NCBI GenBank assembly: GCA_050249615.1
Contig: JBFWQE010000003.1
Location: 51,882-115,881 of the forward strand
Origin: VFZN01 sp050249615
GTDB lineage: Bacteria > Acidobacteriota > Vicinamibacteria > Vicinamibacterales > UBA2999
Direction of reading: 5' to 3'
Length of the DNA stretch: 64,000 nt
This document shows, piece by piece, positions 36,426 to 48,588 of the stretch; position 1 is the first letter of the stretch, and the number at the start of each line of letters is the position of its first letter. The notes beneath the pieces were generated by a model. It had not been told where the DNA came from. It worked only from the letters and a program-made list of their open reading frames with translations, and did not search any database. A program made the position numbers and the translations under genes.

Positions 36426-37058
36426 CTAACGCCCGCGGGCGGCCCGGTAGAAGTAATAGTCGGCGGTATACGGCACCAGGCTCAGCTTGCCGACGTCAGC
36501 CGATCCACTGCATCCGGTCGTGGGTGCAAGGCCGCCGGAGGTGTTCACGCGGTGGATGTAGACCGTCCGCGCGAGCGTCAATCCGCCTGTCGGGCCGGCT
36601 GCGGCGCCCGCGGCCTCGAGCAGAAGCCAGGGCACCGCGCCGGGCTCGACGTAGGCGGGATCGGTGGACGAGGCGAGGGCGCGCGCCCAGACGCGGCTGG
36701 TGTCGAACGAATGCTGCCACGTCGGGCGGGCCAGGCCGTTCTCCGCCGGGTTCGCGCTGAGGAAGTGCGTGGCGTTCTGCTGGTCGAACTCACCGGCGAA
36801 CGACTGGAACAGCGTCGCCTGCGGCCCGAGGAACGTCCATGCCATCCCCGACGCGGTGTTCATGCAGATGAAGTTCTGCGTGCCCGTCGCCTGTCCCTTG
36901 AAGAAGACCGAGTGACCGGCCGGGACCTCGAGGTTCGCGGGCACTTCCGGAACCTCGATGGGCGTGCGGCGGCGCGCTTGCGCCAGGGTCACCGCGGAGG
37001 TGCAGCCGAGCACCATCAACCCTGCTGCCACCAGTCGTCGAACGTGCGTGCGCATCAT
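36426..37058 (-). CDS. DUF3455 secreted protein
   Basis: 210 residues with a signal peptide (about 1-27). The DUF3455 pattern is plain: VPANLEVPAGHSVFFKGQATG, TFLGPQATLF, ATHFLSANPAENG, RPTWQHSFDTSRVWA, AVPWLLLEAAG, TVYIHRVNTSGGLAPTTGC and the end VPYTADYYFYRA. The family is secreted, common in bacteria and fungi, and has no known activity. It is transcribed alone; a long hairpin follows its stop. Confidence 0.88.
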   Translation of the reverse strand: MMRTHVRRLVAAGLMVLGCTSAVTLAQARRRTPIEVPEVPANLEVPAGHSVFFKGQATGTQNFICMNTASGMAWTFLGPQATLFQSFAGEFDQQNATHFLSANPAENGLARPTWQHSFDTSRVWARALASSTDPAYVEPGAVPWLLLEAAGAAAGPTGGLTLARTVYIHRVNTSGGLAPTTGCSGSADVGKLSLVPYTADYYFYRAARGR

Positions 37059-37108
37059 CTTGTCCTTTCTCGAGCAGCAAACGTGTCACCGATGACGTGA
37101 CGGGCGCG

Positions 37109-37930
37109 TCACACCCGCACACCAACCGCCACCCAGTACGAGCGCGGGACCGAGATGCCCAACTCGGTCCGGAACCCCTCGTGGAAGGCGATGAAGTCCG
37201 CGCGCAACCCGTCGAGGCGGGCTGGGTCGAGACTGTCGGCCAGCGCTTTCGTGGGGCCATAACCGCGTGAGAAGGCTTCCCAGGCGGCCTCGGCGCTCGG
37301 CTCGCGGTAGTAGGACACGCCCGGCTCGAAGCGCAGGTCGAACGCCTGTCCGAGGAGCTCGCGCATGCGGTCGACGCGCCCCCACTCGAAGGGTGACGGC
37401 GGCGCGGGATTCGGCGGCGGCGGCATGTAGCGCCGCATCACCTTGAACATCTCGAAGACGTTGCCGTCCGGCGTCCACGTGGTGAGGGCGACGCGGCCAC
37501 CCCTGCGGCAGACGCGTGCCAGCTCCGCGGCCGCGGGCTCGGGACGCGCGGCGAACATGACACCGCAGGTGGAGATCACCGCGTCGAACGTGCCATCGTC
37601 GAAGGGCAGATCCTCGGCATCGGCGACGTGGTACTCGATCGACAGGCCCTCGGCCCTGGCTCGGGTGCGTGCGGAATCCAGCACGTCGGCCGCGATGTCC
37701 ACGCCCACCACGGTGGCCCCGTGCCGCGCGACCCGGCGCGACGTCCAGCCCGTGCCGGTGGCGAGATCCAGGATGCGCTCGCCCGGGCGCGGCGCGACCC
37801 GCAGCACGGCGTGCTCGATGGAATCGGCGATGCCCCGGCTGATCTGGTCGTAGTCGCTGCCGCCCGCGCTCCACACCGCGGCGGCTCGCTCGTTGTGCGG
37901 TTGAATTCGTCCGATGGTCGTGCCCTGCAT
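37109..37930 (-). CDS. Class I SAM-dependent methyltransferase
   Basis: 273 residues. Motif I is ILDLATGTGWTSRRVARHGA, motif II has VVGVDIAADVLDSAR, followed by YHVADAEDLPFDDGTFDAVI and the typical GRVALTTWTPDG strand. This is the UbiE/Methyltransf_11 group, which methylates small molecules such as quinones or sterols. No neighbouring pathway gives a substrate. It diverges from the sigma-factor gene with 121 bases between them. Confidence 0.85.
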   Translation of the reverse strand: MQGTTIGRIQPHNERAAAVWSAGGSDYDQISRGIADSIEHAVLRVAPRPGERILDLATGTGWTSRRVARHGATVVGVDIAADVLDSARTRARAEGLSIEYHVADAEDLPFDDGTFDAVISTCGVMFAARPEPAAAELARVCRRGGRVALTTWTPDGNVFEMFKVMRRYMPPPPNPAPPSPFEWGRVDRMRELLGQAFDLRFEPGVSYYREPSAEAAWEAFSRGYGPTKALADSLDPARLDGLRADFIAFHEGFRTELGISVPRSYWVAVGVRV

Positions 37931-38051
37931 GAGTCCTCCCTGTTACAGGAGGAATCGGAAACCGGCCCCGGCAGCCGCCACCCGCCCCGGGTGGCGCGTG
38001 CTTCGCGCGAGGTGGCGCATGCGCTACACTCGGGATCCCCCGGCCACGACC

Positions 38052-38620
38052 ATGGCCACACACCCCCTTCCCGCCCTCATCGAAGCCGCCGAGCGTGGCG
38101 AGGCCGGCGCCGCCGAGGCGCTGTTCACGGCGCTCTACGGCGAACTGCACCGCATCGCCCGACGCCAGCTGGCGCAGCACGGCTGGGGCGTGACGATCGG
38201 CGCGACGAGCCTCCTGCACGAGGCCTATCTCGACCTCTCGAACCGCGATGGCCGCGCGTTTCCCGACGAGCAGCGCTTCATGGCCTACGCGGCGCGCGTG
38301 ATGCGCGGGCTCATCATCGACTACGCCCGGAACCGCCAGGCGCAGAAGCGTGGCGGGGAATTCCACCTGACTACGATTAGTACGGATGTAGCCGAGTCGG
38401 TGGGAGGCGGGATCGACCTGACGGCGCTCGGAGGCGCCCTGGACGAGCTCGCCGCGGTGGATCCGATGCTGGCGGACGTCGTGGACCTGAAGTTCTTCTG
38501 CGGCTTCTCGGTGCCGGAGATCGCCGCCATGAAGCAGGTTTCCGAGCGCACCATCGAGCGCAGGTGGCAGAAGGCCCGCTTGTTCCTGCACAGGTCCGTC
38601 CGCACGGATCTGTTGCGCGA

Positions 38621-38624
<4 letters not shown>
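38052..38624 (+). CDS. ECF-type RNA polymerase sigma factor (acidobacterial Sig-70_X6 type)
   Basis: 190 residues. Region 2 is LYGELHRIARRQLAQH with VTIGATSLLHEAYLDL and FMAYAARVMRGLIIDYARN; region 4 is VDLKFFCGFSVPEIA and SERTIERRWQKARLFLH. This is the group known from acidobacteria and planctomycetes (TIGR02999-like), usually linked to a kinase rather than an anti-sigma factor. Its last codons overlap the kinase start (ATGA, 38621-38624), fitting a phosphorylation-controlled sigma factor. The ATG at 38052 is chosen because homology begins there. Target promoters unknown. Confidence 0.9.
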
Positions 38625-41482
<2,858 letters not shown>

Positions 41483-41514
41483 CGGAGGCGGGCCCGGCCC
41501 GGTAAGATCCCCGC

Positions 41515-43089
41515 ATGCGCGTCTGCCCGTTCCCCACGCTGACCCTCATCGTCGTGGCCGTGGCCTCCACGGGCGCCGCCCAATCGGGAAGCGCCTCCCT
41601 CGAGGGGCTCCAGACCCGCGCGGAGCGCTCGAGTTTCACCGAGACGAGCCGCTACGACGATGTGCAACGGTTCCTGGCGGTGGCGGACGAGGCCTCGGAC
41701 CTCGTGCGGGTGACTTCGTTCGGCTACAGCTTCGAAGGCCGGTCGCTGCCGTTGGCCGTTGTCGGGCGCGTGGCCGACGCCACGCCCGTGGCGGTGAAGG
41801 CCTCCGGGCTGCTGCGCGTCTACATCCAGGCCAACATCCACGCAGGCGAGGTGGAGGGCAAGGAGGCAGCACTGGCGCTCGTGCGCGAGATCGCGAGGGG
41901 CGCGCACGCCGGCTGGCTGCAGTCGATGGTGCTGCTCGTGAACCCCATCTACAACCCGGACGGGAACGAGCGCGTCACGCTCACGAGCCGCGGCTTCCAG
42001 CACGGGCCCGTCGGCGGGCAGGGCACGCGGCCGAACGCGCAGGGCCTCAACATCAACCGCGACAACATGAAGCTCGAGACGCCCGAGGCGCGCTCGATGG
42101 TGCGGCTGCTGAACGACTACGACCCGCACGTGATGATCGACCTGCACACCACCAACGGGTCGCGGCACGCCTACCACCTCACGTACGAGACGCCGAACAA
42201 CCCGATCGTGGACGCGGCCGTCGCGCGCGAGGCGCGCACGTGGCTCGCCGAGGTGACGCGGGCCGTCAAGGCGCGGGACGGCTGGGACATCCGCTCGTAC
42301 GGGAACGTGTCCGGCCAGGCGCCCGATCGCGCATGGACCACGGTGGAGGACCTGCCGCGCTACACGCACAACTACTGGGGGCTGCGGAACCGCTTCGGCA
42401 TCCTCAGCGAGACGTACTCCTACCTGCCCTTTGCCGATCGCGTGGCGACCAACCAGCGGTTTCTCGAGGAAGTCCTCGGATACGCGCACGCCAACGCCGC
42501 GCGGCTGCGCCAGGTGGCTGAGGCCGCAGACGCGGCGCCGCTGGTGGGGCAGCGCCTGTCGCTGCGCTCGAAGGTGGCGCGCGGCGGGAAGATTGACATC
42601 CTCATGGGCGACGTCATCGAGGACGTCAACCCGTACTCGGGCCGCATCATGCACCGGCGCGCCGACGTGCGGAAGCCGGAGCCGATGTGGGACGAGACCA
42701 CCTTCACGTCCACCGACGCCGAGCGCGTTCCCTCCGCCTACATCGTCCCGGCGGCCGAAAAGGCCGTGCTCGAGCGGCTGCGCGCGCACGGCGTGCGCGT
42801 GGAGCCCATGCCCGCGAGCGGGCCGCAGGCGGTGGAGGAGTTCCGGATCGCCGGCACCACCGTCACCGAGCGCGCCTTCGAGAACCATCAGGAGCGCACG
42901 GTGACGGGCGAGTGGGCGCCCGCCACGCACGACCTGGCGGGGGCGTTTCGCGTGCCGATGACGCAGCCGCTCGCGCGGCTGGCGTTCTACCTGCTCGAGC
43001 CGCGCTCGAACGACGGCCTGGCCACGTGGAACGTAGTGGACGAGGCCATCAAGGCGTCGCGGTATCCGGTGCTGCGGACACGAGACTGA
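41515..43089 (+). CDS. Secreted M14-family zinc carboxypeptidase
   Basis: 524 residues with a signal peptide (about 1-22). Zinc ligands are H109 and E112 (NIHAGEVEGKE) and H209 (MIDLHTTNGSRHAY). The substrate Arg/Asn region is NINRDNMKLETPEARSM. The catalytic Glu expected near residue 380 cannot be assigned with certainty by eye. This type is long (over 500 residues), with a C-terminal beta domain after the peptidase; it trims C-terminal residues or hydrolyses peptidoglycan peptides. It follows the kinase after 32 bases and may share its transcript. Confidence 0.87.
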   Translation: MRVCPFPTLTLIVVAVASTGAAQSGSASLEGLQTRAERSSFTETSRYDDVQRFLAVADEASDLVRVTSFGYSFEGRSLPLAVVGRVADATPVAVKASGLLRVYIQANIHAGEVEGKEAALALVREIARGAHAGWLQSMVLLVNPIYNPDGNERVTLTSRGFQHGPVGGQGTRPNAQGLNINRDNMKLETPEARSMVRLLNDYDPHVMIDLHTTNGSRHAYHLTYETPNNPIVDAAVAREARTWLAEVTRAVKARDGWDIRSYGNVSGQAPDRAWTTVEDLPRYTHNYWGLRNRFGILSETYSYLPFADRVATNQRFLEEVLGYAHANAARLRQVAEAADAAPLVGQRLSLRSKVARGGKIDILMGDVIEDVNPYSGRIMHRRADVRKPEPMWDETTFTSTDAERVPSAYIVPAAEKAVLERLRAHGVRVEPMPASGPQAVEEFRIAGTTVTERAFENHQERTVTGEWAPATHDLAGAFRVPMTQPLARLAFYLLEPRSNDGLATWNVVDEAIKASRYPVLRTRD

Positions 43090-43102
43090 GGCGCGGGGCC
43101 GT

Positions 43103-45016
43103 TCAGCGAGGCCTGGCCGTCGTTGATGCGAGGTCTCGCTGCAGCTGCGCAATCAGGGAGCGAAGCTCGGCGATCTCGCGCGCCTGCGCGGCGCGCTCGT
43201 GCTCCAGGCGCTGCACCTCGTTGAGGAGCAGCGTCGGCAGCACGTGGTATTTCACCGTTTCCGGCTGGCCCTCGCCGTCGTACGCGACCAGTTCGGGCAG
43301 TACTTCGGCGACTTCTTCCGCGATCAGGCCGTATTGAATGGGCGTGCTGCCGTCGGCGAAGGGCCGCTTGTAGGTGAAGCTGACCGGGCGCAAGTCGAAG
43401 ATGGCGCGGCTGACGGCGCCGAGATCCTCGATGTGGTCTTTCGTGCGCCGGCTCGAGCTGATGGTGCCGACCTGGCCGGCGCCATCGATCATCACAGGGA
43501 CTGCGTTGTTCTGGCCGGTCGTCACGTTGCGGGTGGCGGCCAGGAAGAGCCGTGTGTGAGTCGCGCCGCTCCCCAGTCGGATGGTCTGGCTCTCGGAGGC
43601 GACTCCCTCGTTTCCGAGATAGAGATTGTAGTTTCCGGTCGTGAGATTCTGTCCCGCTCTGCTGCCAATCGCGGTATTGATGCCTCCCGACGTCAGATAG
43701 CCCAAAGCGCCCTCCCCGATTGCAGTATTGCCGCTATAAAAGTTGGTGACCTGAGCGAGGGCGTCCGCGCCGACCGCGGTGTTGAAAGCGCCTGTCGAGG
43801 CGGCCAGCGCGGATCGTCCGATCGCAACGTTGTCGCTGCCGGTCGCGTTCAGCGCCAACGCAAATCCTCCGACCGCCACATTGCCAAGACCCTCGGTGTT
43901 GTATTGCATGGCGAAGGCCCCGACGGCCGTGTTCGCTGATCCCGTTGTCGCGTTGAGCAACGCCTGCTGACCGACCCCGGTGTTGTTGTCCCCGGTGGAG
44001 ACGGTATTCACCGCCTGGAACCCTACAGCGGTGTTGTTGCTGCCGCTCGACACGTTGTAGAGCGCGGCGTGCCCGAACGCGCTGTTCCGGGCGCCGGATG
44101 TGAGGTTGACGAAGGTGAAGGCTCCGACGGCCGTATTGTCCAGCCCGGCCGCCTGGTGGGTGTGGTCGCTCCGCGCGACCGAGTTTGACGCCCCGGTCCC
44201 CGCGAAGTTCACGTTGAGGGTCACGTCGCCCGATGTGCCGCCGCCCGAAAGGCCCGCACCAGCTGAGACCGCCGTGATGTCGCCGCTGCCGCCGACACCT
44301 ACACACGCGACCGTGCCATCCTGGTTGACCATGCTCACGGCCTGCCCCGCGGGGCAGGTGCCGGTGACACGCGCCTGTGTCGCCACCGGGTTGATGGCCA
44401 GCGTCACGTCGCCGGACGCCCCGCCACCCGTTAGCCCGGTCCCCGCCGCGACGGAGGTGATGTCGCCGCCGCCCCCGCCGCCGACGCCGACACATGTCAC
44501 GGTGCCATCCTGGTTGACCACGCTCACGGCCTGACCCGAGGGACACGTGCCCGTCACGCGGAGCTGGACCTGTTCGGGATCGACCGCTGCGCTGCCGACG
44601 CCGACGGGCGGTCGCGGCGGGCCGCCGACGCCGCCGCCCAGGGTCGAGACGAAGTTGCCCTGCCGGCCCGCGCTATCGCGCCAGGTGCCGTTCAGGCCCG
44701 CAAGGCTGATGGTCGCTTCCACGTGCACCGGGCTGCCGCCCGGCGAGACGATGACGGTGAAGCCAAACCCGACCTGCCCGTCGGGCCGCACGAACGCCTC
44801 CCCGGAGACGGCCGCTGGCGTCGTCCCGCACTGGTCGTCGGTCCCGTCCAGCGTGTAGAGGGCCCCGGTCTGGGTCACCGTGAGCGACACGACGTTGCAG
44901 TAGGGCTGCAGCTGCCAGCGGAAGACACCCAGAGTCTGCGCCGGGGCAGACCGGGCTCCGGCCAGCAGCCAGCCGAGGGCAAGCGCGCACAGGGCGGCAC
45001 GGGAGTGAACCGGCAT
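43103..45016 (-). CDS. Trimeric surface protein with YadA-like head repeats and S74 self-cleaving chaperone domain
   Basis: 637 residues with a signal peptide (about 1-26). A beta domain (27-130) is followed by two copies of a VTGTCP.GQAVS.VNQDGT unit (about 153-230) with Gly-rich linkers. Then come some 12 left-handed beta-roll repeats of the NTAVG/NNTGVG/NVAIG type (about 295-490), as in YadA/Hia heads. The end (from residue 521) is a Peptidase_S74 domain: SSRRTKDHI gives the Ser521/Lys526 dyad for autocleavage, and YGLIAEEVAEVLPELV and LLLNEVQRLE form the trimeric coiled coil. Such domains fold the trimer and then cut themselves off. Confidence 0.85.
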   Translation of the reverse strand: MPVHSRAALCALALGWLLAGARSAPAQTLGVFRWQLQPYCNVVSLTVTQTGALYTLDGTDDQCGTTPAAVSGEAFVRPDGQVGFGFTVIVSPGGSPVHVEATISLAGLNGTWRDSAGRQGNFVSTLGGGVGGPPRPPVGVGSAAVDPEQVQLRVTGTCPSGQAVSVVNQDGTVTCVGVGGGGGGDITSVAAGTGLTGGGASGDVTLAINPVATQARVTGTCPAGQAVSMVNQDGTVACVGVGGSGDITAVSAGAGLSGGGTSGDVTLNVNFAGTGASNSVARSDHTHQAAGLDNTAVGAFTFVNLTSGARNSAFGHAALYNVSSGSNNTAVGFQAVNTVSTGDNNTGVGQQALLNATTGSANTAVGAFAMQYNTEGLGNVAVGGFALALNATGSDNVAIGRSALAASTGAFNTAVGADALAQVTNFYSGNTAIGEGALGYLTSGGINTAIGSRAGQNLTTGNYNLYLGNEGVASESQTIRLGSGATHTRLFLAATRNVTTGQNNAVPVMIDGAGQVGTISSSRRTKDHIEDLGAVSRAIFDLRPVSFTYKRPFADGSTPIQYGLIAEEVAEVLPELVAYDGEGQPETVKYHVLPTLLLNEVQRLEHERAAQAREIAELRSLIAQLQRDLASTTARPR

Positions 45017-45068
45017 GGGGCCTCCTGGAAGCTGATAGACTCCGCACCTTGAGCGACGAGGGTGGCCG

Positions 45069-46955
45069 ATGTCCTCTGAGCGTCCTCAAAAAGATCTCGA
45101 AATCTCCTCGGCTTCGCCCGAAGTCCAGTCCTTTGGGCCCTTCGAGCTCGATCGGCCCAACATGCGGCTGCTGCGCGACGGGGCGCCCATCGCCCTGACG
45201 CCCAAGGCGTTCGAGGCGCTGGCCCTGCTCCTGGCGACCCCGGGCCAGCTCGTCACCCGCGAGCATTTCCTGAAGGCCCTCTGGCCGGACACCACCGTCG
45301 AGGACGGCAACCTGACCAGCACCATCTGGATGGTGCGCAAGGCCCTTGGCGATCACGAGGGCTGGATTCAGACGGTGCCGAAGCGGGGATATCGGTTTGC
45401 CGGTCCGACCAGCACCAGGCCGGCGTCGCCCGAGGCCAGGACCGGCGACCAGGCGCGGCCAGCCGCATCCACCTGGCGGATATGGCCGGCCACCCTGGTC
45501 GCATTGGCCATCGTCGGCGCGCTGATTCTGGCCCGGAGCTCGAACGCTCGTCCGCCGTCAGCGGGGGCCGCGCCGATACGTGCCCTGGCCGTGCTGCCGT
45601 TCCGGAGCCTGTCCGCCGAGTCCGAGCAGGCGTTCTTCGCCGAAGGGATGACGGACGCCGTCATCATCGACCTCGCCAGCATCTCGGCGCTGCGCGTCGT
45701 GTCCCATCAGTCCGTCCGGCGATATCGCGACAGCGACCGGCCCCTTGCCGACATCGCCCGCGAGCTCGGCGCCGACGCCATCGTCGAAGGGTCGGTCGGC
45801 CGCACGGGCTCACGCGTTCGCCTGACGGCCCAGTTGATCGATGCGCGCGCGGACCAGCACCTGTGGGCCGCTACCTACGACCGCCCGGCCGACGACGTGC
45901 AGGCGCTGCAGGGGGAGCTGGCCTCGGCGGTGGCGGGCGCCATTCGAGTCCATGTGTCGGAGCCCGAGCGCACGGCCCTGGCCGGACGGCGTGCCGTGGA
46001 TCCCGACGTCTACGACGACTACCTGCGCGGCCGCTACTTCTTCGCGCAGCGCAGCGAGCGCGCGCTGGCCCGGAGCCGCGAGCACTTCCGCCGTGCCATC
46101 GAGCGCGATGCCACCTTTGCCCCGGCCTGGGCTGGCCTGGCGCTGGCCTACGGCCCCTCGGGGTTCTTCGGCTACGTGCCGCCCGCCGAAGGGGCGCGGC
46201 AGATGCGTGCCGCTGCCGAGCGGGCGCTGCAGCTGGATCCCACGCTCGTCGACGCGCAGGTGGCACTGGCCAACGCGCTCACGGTGTACGACCATGACTG
46301 GCAGGGCGCGGAGCGCGCGTACACGCGGATCTTCGAGCGGCAGCCCGACCACGCCCAGGCCCGGCTGTGGTACGGCATGATGCTCGGCCACCAGGGTCGG
46401 CTCGCGGAGGCGCTGGCCGAGCGGCAGCGCGCGTTGTCGCTCGATCCGCTCTCACTCCGGTTCAACACGAGCGTGGCCGACACACTGACGGCGATGCACC
46501 GCTACGAAGAAGCGATTGCGCGCTACCGGAAGACGCTGGAGCTGGACCCTGGTTTCGCGCCCGCACACCTCGGCCTCGGGGTGGCTCTCCTCGGCTCCGG
46601 ACGGGGGGAGGACGCGGTCAAGGCCATCGAGGAAGGCGATCGCCGGTCGAGCGACGCGCGATCGCGGGCGACGCTGGGCCACGCGTACGGACGCGTGGGG
46701 CGTGTGGCCGACGCGCACGCCATCCTCGACGAGCTTCGCACTCGGGCGAGGCAGGCGTATCTCTCGCCGGTCTATTTCGCGTTCGTGCACGCCGGGCTGG
46801 GCGACCGGGATGCGGCCTTTGCTGCCCTGGAGGACGCCTTCGACGACCGCAGCCCGATGCTGAACAGCGTGAACTCCGAGCCGCTATTCGATCCCCTTCG
46901 TGCCGACCGCAGGCTCGCCGGTCTGCTCCGGCGTCTCAACCTCCCCGTGCCGTAG
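45069..46955 (+). CDS. Winged-helix regulator with TolB-like N-domain and TPR repeats
   Basis: 628 residues. An OmpR-type winged helix is at about 18-112 (ALTPKAFEALALLLATPGQL, EDGNLTSTIWMVRKALGD, IQTVPKRGYRF), followed by one transmembrane helix (about 138-155). A FlgO/TolB-like domain is next (LAVLPFRSLSAESEQAFFAE, DIARELGADAIVEGSVGRTG, QHLWAATYDRP). The last 330 residues are TPRs (e.g. RYRKTLELDPGFAPAHLGLG). This is a CadC-like one-component membrane regulator; sensing may be through the outer TPRs. It diverges from the S74 surface protein with only 52 bases between the starts. Confidence 0.88.
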   Translation: MSSERPQKDLEISSASPEVQSFGPFELDRPNMRLLRDGAPIALTPKAFEALALLLATPGQLVTREHFLKALWPDTTVEDGNLTSTIWMVRKALGDHEGWIQTVPKRGYRFAGPTSTRPASPEARTGDQARPAASTWRIWPATLVALAIVGALILARSSNARPPSAGAAPIRALAVLPFRSLSAESEQAFFAEGMTDAVIIDLASISALRVVSHQSVRRYRDSDRPLADIARELGADAIVEGSVGRTGSRVRLTAQLIDARADQHLWAATYDRPADDVQALQGELASAVAGAIRVHVSEPERTALAGRRAVDPDVYDDYLRGRYFFAQRSERALARSREHFRRAIERDATFAPAWAGLALAYGPSGFFGYVPPAEGARQMRAAAERALQLDPTLVDAQVALANALTVYDHDWQGAERAYTRIFERQPDHAQARLWYGMMLGHQGRLAEALAERQRALSLDPLSLRFNTSVADTLTAMHRYEEAIARYRKTLELDPGFAPAHLGLGVALLGSGRGEDAVKAIEEGDRRSSDARSRATLGHAYGRVGRVADAHAILDELRTRARQAYLSPVYFAFVHAGLGDRDAAFAALEDAFDDRSPMLNSVNSEPLFDPLRADRRLAGLLRRLNLPVP

Positions 46956-46979
46956 GTCTCCTGCGGTAGATTCGAAGCC

Positions 46980-48530
46980 ATGACGACAAGACGCCGCGAG
47001 ATCCTGGCCGCGCCGGCCCTGGCGATCCTGCTCGCGCTCGCCGCGAGTCCCGCCTCCGTCGACGCCCAGGACCGTGCGCCCATCACCTACCGCGTGCGCG
47101 TTCCGCAGCCCGACACCCAGTACGCCCACGTCGAGGCCGTCGTCCCCACGGGCGGGCGCGCGACGGTCGAGCTGATGATGCCGGTCTGGTCACCCGGCTA
47201 CTACCGGGTCGAGGACTACGCGGCGCGCGTGGACAACGTCGCGGCTCACGGGCCGGGCGGCGAGCCGCTGGCGATCGAGAAGAGCCGTTCCAACCGCTGG
47301 CAGTTGACGACCGGCGGCCACGCGTCGATTCGGCTGACCTATCGCCTGCTCTGCGATCAGCGGACGGTGACGACGAACGAAGTGACGAAGGAGTACGGCG
47401 TCTTCAACGGCGCGGCGGCCTTCATCACGCTCGTCGAGACCGGGCGACGCCCCCATGAAGTGCAGTTCGATCTCCCCGCTGGCTGGACACGTGTCATGAC
47501 GGGGCTGGAGGTCGTGCCTGGTGAAGGCGCGCCCCGGTTCCGTGCGGCTGACTACGAGACGCTCGTCGACTCGCCGATCCTCGCCGGCAAGCTTGGCGTG
47601 CGGGCGTTCACGGTCGCCGGCACGCCGCACTCCGTCGTGAGCGCGGGCGACACCGCCGGCTGGGACGGCGACGCCGCGACGAAGGCGCTCGAGACCTACG
47701 TGCAGGAAACCCATCGCTTCTGGGGATTCCTGCCCTACGAGCGGTACCTGTTCCTGCTCGTGTTCCGCGAGGGTGGAGGCGGGCTCGAGCACAAGAACTC
47801 CACTCTGTGCACGGTAGCGGCCCGACCCGGCCCGGGACCGTGGCCCAGCCTGGGGCTGCTGGCGCACGAGCATTTTCACCTGTACAACGCGAAACGGCTG
47901 CGGCCGGTGGAACTCGGTCCGTTCGACTTCGAGAAGCCGCCCACGACCGGCGCGCTCTGGATTGCCGAGGGTGTCACGTCGTACTACAGCACCCTGCTGA
48001 TGACGCGCGCCGGCATGCGGACCGTGCCCGAGTACTTGGCCTCGCTCTCCTCGCTCATCAGCACCCTTGAGAACGCACCGGGCCGGCGGCTGCAGTCGGT
48101 GGAGCAGTCCTCGCTCGAGGTCTGGAACAACAGCAACTCCGGCGTGAACCCCAGCGCCTCCACGGTCAGCTACTACAACAAGGGCAACGTCATGGGGCTG
48201 CTGCTGGACGCGCGGATCCGCCGGGCCACCGGGGGGAGGGCCAGCCTGGACGATGTGATGCGGCTCGCGTTCCGGCGGTACAGCGGCGAGCGCGGGTACA
48301 CGGCGGACGAGTTCCGGCAGACGGCAGAGGAGGTGGCAGGCGTCGATCTCGGCGAGTGGTTCAAGCGCGCCGTGTCATCGACCGAGGACCTGGACTACGA
48401 GGACCTGCTCGAGTGGTTCGGCCTCCGGTTCACGACGGGGGAGGGGATCACGGGCCGCTGGAAGCTGGAGCTTCGTCCCGATGCCACCGACGAGCAGCGC
48501 GCGCGGGTGCGGGCATGGCTGCAGCCGTGA
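46980..48530 (+). CDS. M61-family peptidase without the C-terminal PDZ domain
   Basis: 516 residues with a signal peptide (about 1-29). An N-terminal beta domain (MMPVWSPGYYRVEDYA) precedes the catalytic domain, where LLAHEHFHLYNAKRL has the zinc motif HEHFH at 296-300, and WIAEGVTSYY the downstream Glu ligand. M61 enzymes are glycyl aminopeptidases of the thermolysin fold. The usual C-terminal PDZ domain is missing: the protein ends after EWFGLRF and a short strand. The gene starts 24 bases after the winged-helix regulator, so the two may share a transcript. Confidence 0.87.
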   Translation: MTTRRREILAAPALAILLALAASPASVDAQDRAPITYRVRVPQPDTQYAHVEAVVPTGGRATVELMMPVWSPGYYRVEDYAARVDNVAAHGPGGEPLAIEKSRSNRWQLTTGGHASIRLTYRLLCDQRTVTTNEVTKEYGVFNGAAAFITLVETGRRPHEVQFDLPAGWTRVMTGLEVVPGEGAPRFRAADYETLVDSPILAGKLGVRAFTVAGTPHSVVSAGDTAGWDGDAATKALETYVQETHRFWGFLPYERYLFLLVFREGGGGLEHKNSTLCTVAARPGPGPWPSLGLLAHEHFHLYNAKRLRPVELGPFDFEKPPTTGALWIAEGVTSYYSTLLMTRAGMRTVPEYLASLSSLISTLENAPGRRLQSVEQSSLEVWNNSNSGVNPSASTVSYYNKGNVMGLLLDARIRRATGGRASLDDVMRLAFRRYSGERGYTADEFRQTAEEVAGVDLGEWFKRAVSSTEDLDYEDLLEWFGLRFTTGEGITGRWKLELRPDATDEQRARVRAWLQP

Positions 48531-48588
48531 GGGACGGGCGCCGAGCCCGTGGTGGATGCCGAAGGGCTGTTGCCCTACGATGGACGGC

